Part shown: in pieces, positions 24,678-35,303 of the stretch
Numbering within the stretch: position 1 is the first letter of the stretch
Layout: the number at the start of each line of letters is the position of its first letter
Assembly (NCBI GenBank): GCA_021234535.1
Contig: CM037836.1
Coordinates: 20,264,769-20,328,768, forward strand
Reading direction: 5' to 3'
DNA: 64,000 bases
Origin: Stichopus chloronotus
Taxonomy: Eukaryota; Echinodermata; Holothuroidea; Aspidochirotida; Stichopodidae
Translations under genes and position numbers: made by a program
The notes under the pieces: model-generated
Database searches by the model: none
What the model was told of the DNA's origin: nothing
The model's input: only the letters and a program-made list of their open reading frames with translations

Positions 24678-27349
24678 ATAATCTTAGAAATAAAAAATAA
24701 ATAAATAAATTGAGGGACAATATAACCGCATTCACTGTGCCGGTTACATTACATGGCCTGTTAAAGTTATCCGAAGTCACTGTGGTACAATCATTCAGAG
24801 AACTACATGACATTCTGTAAACCGACTGTCCTACGTCACTCACAACAAAACACATTTAGTTGGAATAGCACAACCACGTCCTGTATACCACCGGTCTGTT
24901 AACCAACAAACCGTTCCATTTACATAACGTCACCCGACTCTCGACCAACCAGTGGAGTATCATCAATAACAATATCAGTGACTTGGTCACCCGCATTAAA
25001 TCCACAGCAATCAGGATTTGTAACCATAAATTGTGAAAAGCCACCTAAAATTATGACTGTGCTCTCACTGTTATGCACAAAACAATAGAACCGCTCAGTC
25101 TAGATATAGCTAGTAACGACCGAATTCTTTCCAACATAGTAGAAAAGTAAAAATATACTAGGATACGTGACTTCCGCCAGATTAAGTGAAACAAATAATG
25201 GGTAAAAACCACACACTTTTTATCGCCCGCCTACCCATAAAATCACTATGACGGATTCTGCAGTGTTTCCTCACTTGTTACAAAACGCGAGCTATCCCAC
25301 CTGAGGGAGTAAGTATGCTGCTCAACATGGCACACTCATCATCGGCGTAGACAGTGCATGTGCCGTCATTGAATGGGTGTGACCATTTGCAAAACGGTAG
25401 TAACCGGGGGTATATGCTACACTGAAGGAACTATTAACCACAAGAAAATCGATTATATTTCTATGAACATTCAAAAGGACAAACGTTCCTTTTTTAGTAG
25501 CAATCAATGTGTCACCGGAAAACTGTCAAGGAATGACTTCCATATTGTAATATTTTAGACTGTGTAGAACGAGAAAGGGTGCATTTGTAATCTAAGAAAA
25601 TCGTTCAAAAGACATGCGAAGCGCTTTTAAAATGGAGCACAAAACAAGTTACAGCAATCTATCGTTGAAAAATGTTCAAGGGAATAAGCACTGCGTCCTT
25701 ACAATCAAAAACTTGCAATTCCCTCCTCTTATTTCTCTGGTTACGTAATATTGTTGAATATCAGTACTGCATAGGCAAAGGTGTAATGCTGCCAAATGTA
25801 ATTCAACCACAAAAATGATATCACATAATGAAAAAGAACCATTCATTAGCGTGGGAAGATAATTCATTTTGGGGGACTGCATTTTCCCCTTTAAAAACAC
25901 CCTTTGTAGAGAAAAAATAAGGAAAAAATGTAGCAGGGATAATGTTTTCAACATTCATCTCATTGTAAGTGTTTTCCTTTATCGGTGTAGCAGGGGCGTT
26001 GATGCTTATTCATTCCACCAGAGGGTCACTAAAACCCCTCTCTTTTTTATTGTAAATGTGTGGTATAAATAATATTTCACATCAATATCATCGTATGGAT
26101 GTTCGTCTTTCGAAATCATCCAGTTCAATCTTGCTTTGTGTAGCTCTTTCCGTTTGGTGTTACTTGACCCGAGGGTCGGATGGACTTCAACAGAAACATG
26201 CGGAGAAAACTCCACTTACAGAACTTCTGAGTATGAAACAAACCTTCACCAAAAGTAAAACCGATTGCCAAAAAAAAAGAAAAAAAGAAGAAGGTACAGA
26301 AGGCCCAGTAAAATTTTTCTTCACACCAAAAACTGTTCGTATTTCCCTTCAAATAAGGCTATCATATTTGCAATTGCCCTAACGGGTTTGCCATGATAGC
26401 CGATAAGAAAGCGACAGAAAATGGTATTTGCAGCACGTTCTGTGTGAAATACGAGACGGATTTGGATACGCTCGATCTAATGTGTAAAAACAGTTTTGTT
26501 TTTGAGGTCACGGAGGACGATGGAAGCGAAATATATGACTAAAACTTTGTAATCTGAGATGGCATAGTTTCGGTAGATCTCCGATTGATCGAGAAGTCGA
26601 ACTGAAATTGTCGAACAAAATTCCAAATTTGCTTTCTCAATGATGATAACCTACATAAACCTACGTTACTAAAATAAGTTCTCCACAGAGCAACCCTGAG
26701 GATAGAGGACCACTCTTGAAACAGTACACACGTAAATCCCATGTGTAGAGGGCGTTTTCTAGAAGCTGCTTTGCCAGCAACAAGGATTACGTAATGGATA
26801 CGGGCCTGGGAAGGAAGGAAGAGAAGGGGGTTACTGAGTGACTATGCAACTAGACTCGTAACGCTTTGTACGGTCTCTCTGCCTTTATTTTTTTTTTTAA
26901 CGGAACACAAATTATTTGCGATAAAAGTTGTTAAAATGATAGATTCAAAATACAATATTTCGTCTGTGACGGATTTCCTTCTCAAATTACTGAGGTACGT
27001 TCAAACTTCAAGGAGCTGTTATTTAGCTGTGAGTTTTGAATTTTGAATTTGAAAGTTGAGAATCAGGATGAGCCAGATTCGCCTACTCTTTTCGATAAGT
27101 GTGTTGGAAAACGAATGAAGTGTACAGTCAGTTGTCTGGTTAGCGATCATAGTTGTGATAGTTTCCTATTGTCATGCTAATCAATAAGTATCCTCACAGA
27201 ACCATGTGCTCTTCTTTGCTCTTTATATTCAGTTGTCTGTATGTACAGTTGTCAGTATAGTCAATCTACAATAAAGGTTCCCTGCAGTCACAGGGTTGTC
27301 AGCTGTGAGTTGTCAGCTTTATTTCTAACAAAGTGTCCAGAGGATATCG

Positions 27350-27625
27350 AGGCAGGGGTGAAACCAGACAATTACCAAAGCAAACCCAAACCAGCTTCCT
27401 CAGTCCTTAGCCACTTTTCTAAAGGCTGGGAGGGGTGGAGAACCTGCCCACTTCAGCAACCCATCATCTGTACCGAGCAATCTGAAGCGGACAAGACCTA
27501 AATCGGACGGCAGGAATCCACATAACCCCTCAGCACCACTGTAAACAGCTTTCCTGAACAAGCCATAAGTCGAATCCCAAGAGGTTTTCCAACTAGGTTC
27601 CGCAGGGACTTGATCCGGCGACCCA
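27350..27625 (-). mobile_element. Possible SINE-like element
   Basis: Read on the minus strand, GGATCAAGTCCC near 27610 resembles a B box, followed by a structured GC-richer body of about 250 bp (CTTGGGATTCGACTTATGGC). No clear A box or poly-A end was found, so the assignment is weak. Confidence 0.25.
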
Positions 27626-28040
27626 CCCCACTAAATAGCAGACATATATTTGAGTACATCTGTAGTAATATCAAATCTTAAACCATATTTCAAGTACTTG
27701 TTTTTCTCGTCCCTGGTTACTTTCTCTTTCTGCGTCATTTCCATTTTCCTTCTTCTGTTTGCGTTTATTCCCCCCCCCCCCCTTCGTTGTCTACATATTT
27801 CCATTGCAGGGCTAACCTCTTGTACGAAGTAAGTCAAATTTTCTTTTTTTTACAGCTTATTTCATGCTCAGTCAGATTGAGCGTCTTATCGTGGTACCTG
27901 GGTTTTCTGCAATCAAGAGAGGAAAATTTTCTGTTTTTTGAGGTGCGGGGGGGGTAATCAGCTTCTAATTTCTCCATGAAGGCCTGTGTACACTTTCAAC
28001 ATTTCAGGACGCATGTCTACTTACAGTATCTTCACATCAT

Positions 28041-28380
28041 GACAAAATTAAGCAAACTGTCATGATGTCGAGATAGGTGTAACTCAACATCACGACAAAA
28101 TGAAACAAACTGCCGTGATGTACTGTAAGTCCTCTTCTCGACAAAATGCTGCACCTTGTCACGTTGTTGCGTTACACCTATCTCTACACCATGACAGTTT
28201 GCTTAATTTTGTCGTGACGTCGAGTCACTTTAAGTCGTCAACTCGACAAAATTCTGCAAATTGTCGTGTTTTCGAGTTACACCTATCTCGACATCACGAC
28301 AGTTTGCTTAATTTTGTCATGATGTCGTGTAAGTTTAAGTCATCAACTCGACAAAAATGCAGCAAGCTGTCGCGATGTTG
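28041..28380. repeat. Direct and inverted repeat array (105-bp units, 45-bp inverted arms)
   Basis: A direct repeat of 105 bp starts at 28171 and 28276, with a partial unit before it from about 28124. The arm at 28041-28085 (GACAAAATTAAGC... GTGTAACTC) is the reverse complement of 28274-28318 with one mismatch in 45, and also pairs with 28173-28216. Every unit contains CTCGACAAAA and GTTTGCTTAATTTTGTC. Since 105 is a multiple of three, a 93-codon open frame with 35-residue repeats results; it is probably not a gene. Confidence 0.9.
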
Positions 28381-29606
28381 AGTTATTCCGGCAAGATAAT
28401 TAAACATCTCGCATGTCCCCTTATGGCCACCGAATCAGAAGTAGTAAACCTTTTGATTATTATTTTTTTTTTTATATTTGACTGTGTCTCGGAATATTTC
28501 ACCGTTCGAAAATGCACTTTTTTTTAGTTCACCCAATCGCGAAAAAACTCGAATGCGGTGGTGAATACTGACTGTGGAACAGTTCTCTGTATACTTTGTA
28601 ATCTTCATTCAGCGAGTAAATCATATAGACTTTGATCCTTCATAGAAGCAAGAATCGGTTCGTTCAGAAATAGTGTGGATATTGCCAATGCTCTGATATC
28701 AAATTCCAGTCTTTCGGAGTATATAGTCTCTTTTATGTGCGGGGGGGGGGGGGGGGTATATGCCAGTTAGGAAACTACACGTGCAGGTTCCCATTGCTTG
28801 GGGTTGGTGGTTGAAGATCTGAGTTGGTTTTTGAAGGTTTTGAAAAAAATGCTTTCAATGGCCGTGCGCAACAATATCTTGTTCTTCCGTTGTGGAAACG
28901 TAATGTTGCTGTAAAATTATTTTCCCTAATGAAATCTGCCTAGTTACCAGGGAAGAGGGGCAGGGGGGGAGTTACAAATAGAGACGAAACTACCATGGGG
29001 ATGTTGTGGACACGCGGGGGGGGAACATCGGAAAACGATACATCTTGTTTCAGTCATTTTTTTGCGAGAACTACTTAGTTTTCAATCCATAAAAAATCTG
29101 CATCCATAAAAAAAAATGTGCGCCTCACACCACTTCCTTCAAAAGTCCTTTTTAACCACATTTCTGATAATTTAAAAAACAGTACAAATATCCATTCCCC
29201 TGCAACAAAGCTCACATAAAATATCACAGATTTATGATAGCCTACGGCTTGGCTTTCACGCCGGCAGCCAATCTTTTGAAGATAAAACTGTTTTTAAACT
29301 CAGAACAACCGCTTCAGAGGATGAGTTTCAATTAACTTTCCCACGGAGGTTCCTTCACATTCATTAACTTAATACATCTATCTCCCAACCTGGGCTTCTT
29401 TAAGAGACAGCGATAAGCTCCATGTTGCTCTCTTATGCTGATCTAGGGCTCTGCCCTTCAGCCTCTTTTGTTGTGCGTTTCATAATCTGTGTCTCCTCTC
29501 TGCAACAACTGCCAACATCGTTGCAGCTGTTCCCAAAGTACATCTTCTCCATAGTGAATCCGCCATTTTCCTTCCAAAATCCTGCTTCCCCGCCCATTTT
29601 TTGATA

Positions 29607-29735
29607 CGTCCGAGTCGCGGACACATGTTGCCCAGTGTGTCGCAACTCGTGTCCGCGACATGTGTCTAGTGTATACATGGACAAAAATTTCTGTGTCCAG
29701 ATGTGTCGGCAGCATGCGTCGACACATGTATCCTA
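29607..29735. repeat. GACACATGT/ACATGTGTC palindromic cluster
   Basis: Within 130 bp the words GGACACATGT, CGACATGTGTC, AGATGTGTCGG and CGACACATGT alternate in orientation. GTCGCGGACACATGT and CGTGTCCGCGACATGTGTC can pair with each other. CpG is locally dense. It may be the end of a foldback transposon, but no clean terminal repeats or target duplication were found. Confidence 0.55.
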
Positions 29736-30090
29736 CAATGTTGACAGTTTACACAGGCCTTGGTGCACGCCTACGTCTCAGTAACTGTTGAGAAGTACTA
29801 CATAGATCTATATTTACATAAAAATATATATGTGAAACATGTCCCCTCCCCCCACCATACATATCCTATAAGCACGAGGTAAACAAAGCATGATATTGAT
29901 AACTGATGCTTATCCACAAAGTATGGCACACAGACTGAACGAAAAACGTTTGGAACATCTTCGCTGGATGAACCGATTAAAATCGATATCTCAAGAGCAA
30001 CGATTTCTTTTGTAAACAAACGAAATAAAATAAACAGAAAATCTAAGTATGCTGTAGGAGTGGTAGAATCAATGACGAGGATGGGGTAGG

Positions 30091-30104
30091 CCATTAGAGG
30101 GCAG
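30091..30104 (+). promoter_or_regulatory. CTCF-like site
   Basis: CCATTAGAGGGCAG agrees with the CTCF core CCASYAGRKGGCRS at 13 of 14 positions. It lies 0.6 kb from tropomyosin exon 2. A single match of this kind can arise by chance. Confidence 0.25.
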
Positions 30105-30607
30105 TGTAAACATTTACCAGAGGACTGAAAAGCAAGATGATGGACAGCTTTGCACCGAGAAAACTTGCGAAGTATGAAGTACGGTGCAATTTAGTGTTCC
30201 AGCGATTAGCCAAAACACATGACTTCTTTACGTTCATGCGTAAACCGTCAACATTTCAATTGATTTTCTCAGACACGTGGAGCTAAATCAGAGCTCCATG
30301 TCTGAATCCCCTCATGTTAGCACTTCATATGCAATTACCTTCTGTAAACAGATGTATATTAATTTATCCCATAGCAATAACTGAACTGAGTCCCGGCACG
30401 TTCCCGTACATATGGTGTATTACACACCGTCTCACCAGCTACCACGCACATGTTCCCCAGCGGAAGATCCAGAACTACTGAGAGTATGAAATTGACCGTT
30501 TGCTCTTTGAGGAAAACTTTACTTCGACCACGGAGATCGTACAAAGTAAGCGGGAGGGAGGGTGGTAGAGGCTCCACCATCCCATCTCCGTAGCGGTGCC
30601 ACTGTCG

Positions 30608-30636
30608 TTTTTTTTTTTTTTTTTTTTTTTTTTTTT
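30608..30636. repeat. Homopolymer T29
   Basis: Twenty-nine T on the plus strand, so A29 in the tropomyosin transcript, 75 nt past the exon 2 donor. It may be the tail of an old retro-inserted element, but no SINE body was recognised next to it. Confidence 0.95.
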
Positions 30637-30710
30637 GTTCAGACTCAATTTCATAATTTTTAAATTTTGAAGTGAAAAGAGTGATGCATGCTACGGTTTT
30701 TTTTACGTAC

Positions 30711-30836
30711 CGTCTGCTGGGCCTTTTCTGCTTCCTCGCATTTTGTAACAGTGGAGTTCAGCTTTTCCGATGTATCATCCAGCTCGGTTTCCAGTTGTTT
30801 GATACGAGTCTGCAATTCTTTGTTTTCATCATTTAC
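30711..30836 (-). CDS. TPM: Tropomyosin exon 2: residues 39-80 of the long isoform
   Basis: This 126-nt exon lies between an acceptor ending in cgtag and the donor gtacgt. It encodes 42 residues beginning VNDENKELQTRIKQLE and ending EEAEKAQQT. Length and phase (0 in, 0 out) equal vertebrate tropomyosin exon 2. The sequence is a charged heptad coiled coil without helix breakers. It contains one cysteine (K-C-E-E), which is unusual for this segment. Only one version of exon 2 was found, so I see no 2a/2b mutually exclusive pair. It is used by the long isoform and is absent from the exon 1b isoform. A 29-nt A run on the minus strand begins about 75 nt into the following intron. Confidence 0.95.
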
Positions 30837-32743
30837 CTACGAAACGAGAGAAAAAAAAGGGGAGAAAATCTTGATCATTTAACGGGTATCGATGTTTCGG
30901 GAGGGTTCGTAGAGTGCTGCCTATGGAGGGCTGCGGGACAGGGGTAGGCGGTTGACAATAATCGCTGCAGAGGTTCTGTATAGGTCTTCAAATGATGTAG
31001 ATATACTTACTGGAGAAATTAGATTTTCTTTTCTTAAGTCTGAGGGGGAAAAGCTTTCCTCAAGTTTGTTTGATCTACATTTCTGCAATGCAAGCATGGA
31101 CGCCATAGCAGAAATCTGTAAATTACTGTGAAGATAAATTTGCTAGCAACTGGCCAGAAGATCTTGAGACAGACTACGCTGGGTCGCACAGTGACGTTTC
31201 ATACCGTGTTGCATTTGTACGCACAGACTGTAACTCAAGTTGATGGGGCAGCAGAGAAACGTAAATTTACGTCATACAGAGTCAGAGACCAAAACTATTG
31301 AAAGCATTAAGAAGATACACATATATACGCTGAAATGACGTGAAAACTTAATGGCGTAGTTGCGTTTGTACTATAAACAGATAACGTGAAATGGTAAGCC
31401 AGGGGAGTGTGTAACAGGAATGTTAATTTCCCTATAGTTAGGCGTGGTTTGTCTTGAACTCAACTTTTTTAATTGTGAGCGACTCGTATATGTGACACTC
31501 TTTGTCAAGACATATTCAGACAGTGAAACAAACTGGAAGGGTTCAATTTAGCAAAATATCCTGGGAATAAATATAAAAAAAACATGAGAGGTAGATGTAA
31601 ACGAGAGAAATTCATGCCGTGAATGTCCACAGCTAGTTAATATGTTATTGTTATATCAGTTTAATTTATCACAAAACATAATATTGTAGTCACAATTCAC
31701 TGAACAGCAAGTTGACATGCATATGATAAGACTGACACCGCACTTGAAGGACACATATTTGATTATTGTGACGTTGTGGAACAAAATAACGTAGAAATAC
31801 GCAACAGATCTCGAACTGACTATCAAAAAGCTGAACTGAGGAACTGAATCAAAGACCACGGTCCAAAATGTTACATTTGTGAAGACATAGTGAGGTTTCT
31901 TTCCATTACGCAAAGTATGATATCAGGCATTGTCACTGTGTAAAAACTCGTCAAAGAGATCTCAGAACCTCCTTCCCACCTTACAGCATTGACCCTAAAA
32001 TAAAATATCTGTAAACTGTCGGTAATCGAGAACAGGATTCTTTCTTTTTCGAACACTGACAGATTACTTTCCATTAAAAATTGAATACGAAAGAACAACG
32101 AAATGACCCACATCAGCCAACGATAGGCTAAGCATTGTTTGATATAGAATAAACATACACACAGTTAGCACATGAGGTCAAAAATAACAACAGGGCAATC
32201 CATGGAGTTGCATCTCATCCCCATCGTAGTCCATAATCATTCGCTCTTTTACACATGTGTATAGTCGATCGAGAGTTAAATCGAACACCCAGCGATTTAC
32301 ATTATAACAGTACATACGTACACGTAGCTAGGCGCAGCTCGCTTGGATTTGTACCGAATGTGCAAGTGTTGTGTGAATGTGGAAGTCACGCGTGTGCGTC
32401 TAATTACATATTCCCATGCAAATCGTGTCAAAGTAATCCTTTGATTTCCTTTATTTCTCAGATCAACGAAAATGACATTGTTATTAGATATAATCGCTAA
32501 GTTCAAACTTGGTTGCATAGGTTGAAATACTAAGTCACATTGTATGGAAAAGCAAAAATATAATAACTCATGTTGCACATTGTGCTAACAGAGTCTATAC
32601 CGAACTGTATTACGTGCCCCAGTGACCTATGACGTCACCCATTGGGTAAAAAGTACATATACTAGTCAGGTACCTAACGACCAAGTTTGAAGTTCAAGGA
32701 AATCGCGACACGCTTCTTCAAAGCGTCTTGCCGATTAGAGATC

Positions 32744-32763
32744 TGACCTGTGACCTTTGACCT
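32744..32763 (+). promoter_or_regulatory. Three nuclear-receptor half-sites in DR1 spacing
   Basis: TGACCTGTGACCTTTGACCT holds three TGACCT half-sites, each separated by one base. On the minus strand this is AGGTCA repeated with spacing 1, the DR1 arrangement bound by RXR, HNF4 and COUP-TF family receptors. It is part of a repeat, so function is unproven. Confidence 0.45.
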
Positions 32764-32891
32764 TCTGACGTCTTAAATATTGATGGAGAGACAACTTCAG
32801 TAAATGGGTCACCTATTTACCAACTTTCATCCTCACTGTCTTTGTGGTCTAGACCGAAGAGTTGGAGACGCAAACTCTTCGGCGTCCAATT

Positions 32892-32911
32892 TGACCTATG
32901 ACCTCTGAACT
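32892..32911 (+). promoter_or_regulatory. Second DR1-spaced half-site group
   Basis: TGACCT, one base, TGACCT, one base, then TGAACT, a one-mismatch half-site. It lies about 130 bp from the triple site in the same repeat. Confidence 0.4.
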
Positions 32912-33329
32912 TGACATGTGACCTCAAAACCATGCAAACATGATTTTCAGATAAAATCTTGTACACCAGTCAAATGTTTGTAGGTCCCATGTAAATAGCT
33001 ATTTGGGTTTAAGAAATACAGCAAAAAAAAGTAATGTCACTAACTTGACTTTAACCTCTGACCTTAAATTTTGATGGGAGACGCAACTTCAGACCATGGG
33101 TCACCTATCTACCAACTTTGACCCTCATCGGCTTTGAGGTCTAGGACGATTGTGGACGCAAACTTTTTGAAATTAATTTTTTTTTTGCACACACACACAG
33201 ACAGATAAACAGATACACTTACACACACATCTTCACATATTTTGACCCCTACACTAATGGGGATTCCAGGTCACCTTAAGTACCATACCAGGTTGGACCC
33301 TCATATCTCATATATCAACCGTGCATAAT

Positions 33330-33358
33330 GTTACCATGATAACTGTTGCTATGGCAAC
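33330..33358. promoter_or_regulatory. Two adjacent X-box (RFX-type) motifs
   Basis: GTTACCATGATAAC (33330-33343) and GTTGCTATGGCAAC (33345-33358) both fit RYYNYYN(1-3)RRNRAC, separated by one base. The second is close to a perfect palindrome. It sits just outside the TGACCT repeat and may itself belong to a repeat. Confidence 0.35.
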
Positions 33359-34519
33359 TGAGAGAGCCGTAATACATTCTTACGTCCCAAAGCAACTACA
33401 ATATCTCATCCCGTACATTACATGTACAGGGATCAGATAAAAATCCACTGCCTGAAATGAGCATGGTGACGACACAATAAGAATAAATCATAACGGCATG
33501 TATATTCCGAATAGCTAGCTGCTTGTTTATTTACAACGAAAATTGTAAGAATACACAGGACACCCCTGTGACGTATGAAGTAGTAAGGGTAGGAAGATGA
33601 ATACACATTAAATAAATGTAAAGGTTGAAAATCCGTTTTGATTAATTCTTCAGTATATATTTATTTCTCTCTTCGAGTTAAGAGTAATACAGTAGTCTAA
33701 TGACTCTGACATGCATGACTGAGCAAATGTGACCCGTGAACGACAAACAACATTCTGCGTTCTAACACTTGAACAAGTCTGCAATATGTTTTTGTGTATG
33801 TAACACGCCTGAATCACACCGTAAATCGCATATGTTCCGCATGTATCAAACACGACACTTATACGATGCAATACGATAGTCAAACACATACATTACTACC
33901 AGCAATATTACTTTACAAGGCAGACTATCGTGACCAACGTGAGATAAAGACACCGGAATAGAATGGAACATGCAAGACAATTATTCTGTGTGCTTATGCG
34001 CCCATTTACCTCCCCCCCCCCCCCCTCCACGCCTTCCTTCCTTCCTTGCCGCCTCTATATTCGTATGACCATGCACGGCCCTCCGGCATGTTATTTCATA
34101 CATGCCTGTGGTTGAAAATAAGATTCCACGACAATCTAATCATGAAGGTGTAAAATGGCGGTCCATATATTGCAGGAGAATAATGAAAACAAAACTAAAT
34201 TAGAAACGCGCTGACTTACACGACAGGAGATCCGAACAAATACAAACAAATGACAGCTGGGCTTGAACCACCCCCCCCCCCCTCCCTCCACTAGACCCCA
34301 ATTGCCTCTTTGAGTTAAAAGTGTTTTCTTGGAATATGTTAACAATTTTTTAAATAAATTCAACGTGAAAATTACAAATCTGGCGATCAGTTCTTCAGCT
34401 ATATACCCAAATAATGGAAATCAAAATGTTTATTTTCTTTTTCTTAAACATCCTGCAGTGTCCGTGATCTGGTCACACCCGACTGGTAAGTTGTGGGACT
34501 GCTCTCTGGAAATTGTAAT

Positions 34520-34561
34520 GGGGGGGGGGGGCGAGTTTGTACGTCCACCCCCCCCCCCCCC
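34520..34561. repeat. G12 and C14 tracts facing each other
   Basis: Twelve G at 34520-34531 and fourteen C at 34548-34561 with a 16-nt spacer can pair as a hairpin or, on either strand, form quadruplex or i-motif structure. Four further poly-C/G runs lie at 34012, 34271 and 34706 in the same 0.7 kb. Confidence 0.9.
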
Positions 34562-35209
34562 GTTTGTGATCATAGAAAAAAGTCAAAGGTGCTAATCGAA
34601 GAACAACTCTTCGGGACAGTCCCCCATGAATCCCTTTAATATCCGAGTCATTTTATCCTGACCTATCAGAGAACTCATCCAGGATTTTGTTGGAGGAAAG
34701 GTGAAGGGGGGGGGGGCGGCTGTGCACTAGATTCACTCGTTGGAGAGTGACTACTATCTGAAGGATTTATGTAGAAAACAACGTTCTTAATATGATATAA
34801 AGATTATAAAAACACCTGTACATCAGGAGGAGGAGGAGAATGGTAACAGTGGCATGTCTGCGATATAATATTCAGTGTTCAGTGCAACGTTATCTTTATT
34901 TCAATCTTAAGTCAAATTTAATGACAATAATATAGTAACTAAATAAAATCAGTAACATACAGAATAATACATATTGTGAAAAAAAAGAATGTAGTAGAGG
35001 AGCTGATGAGATGAGATTGAGGAGTAGCAACTGAAGCTCCTTGGGAACTTTTGGAGGTTGAAAACCCTTAAAAGAAGAAAAGACAAGGAACGAAATAGAC
35101 ATAATTGATAAATTTTGGAATTTTTTTTGGCAGGAAGGGGTGTAAGTGCACCCCCGCCACTGCCTATAAACGAGCATGTCCTAGTAAGTGCCATTCATAT
35201 CAGGTTTGA

Positions 35210-35303
35210 TGGATTTATATCAAGCTGATTAAAATCATGATTAAAAAATCATGATTTAAATCGATTTATTTGACTTAAATCACTGATTTAAATCACGATT
35301 TTT
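35210..35303. repeat. AT-rich palindromic repeat (TGATTTAAATCA type)
   Basis: AATCATGATT, ATGATTTAAATCGATTTA and CTGATTTAAATCACGATT follow one another. The TGATTTAAATC word and its near-reverse complements make most of the 94 bp self-complementary. Such blocks are dispersed in several invertebrate genomes, from general knowledge. Confidence 0.7.

Larger units (their letters stand above)
20991..30710 (-). other. Tropomyosin intron between exon 2 and the exon 1b promoter
   Basis: About 9.7 kb with no exon found. Notable contents are the related segments at 21804 and 24621, a possible SINE at 27350, the inverted/direct array at 28041, a GACACATGT cluster at 29607, a CTCF-like site at 30091, poly-C/G runs at 22257, 27770 and 28741, and T29 at 30608. 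Confidence 0.7.
32600..33260 (+). repeat. TGACCT-rich dispersed repeat with internal duplication
   Basis: Two halves each contain a GGTCACCTAT-TACCAACTTT-CATC/CCTC-GGTCTAG series ending in GGACGCAAACTTTT or GAGACGCAAACTC. The element ends in a (CA)n(GA) microsatellite at 33189-33240 and GGGGATTCCAGGTCACC. The family is distinct from, but similar in style to, the repeat at 230-700. Confidence 0.7.

Noticed and set aside
28100..28381. 93-codon ORF with 35-residue repeats
   Set aside because: Product of the 105-bp array; no conserved domain and no start context.
30921..31106. Open frames on both strands just upstream of tropomyosin exon 2
   Set aside because: No coiled-coil character on the minus strand and no family signature, so it is not an alternative exon 2.
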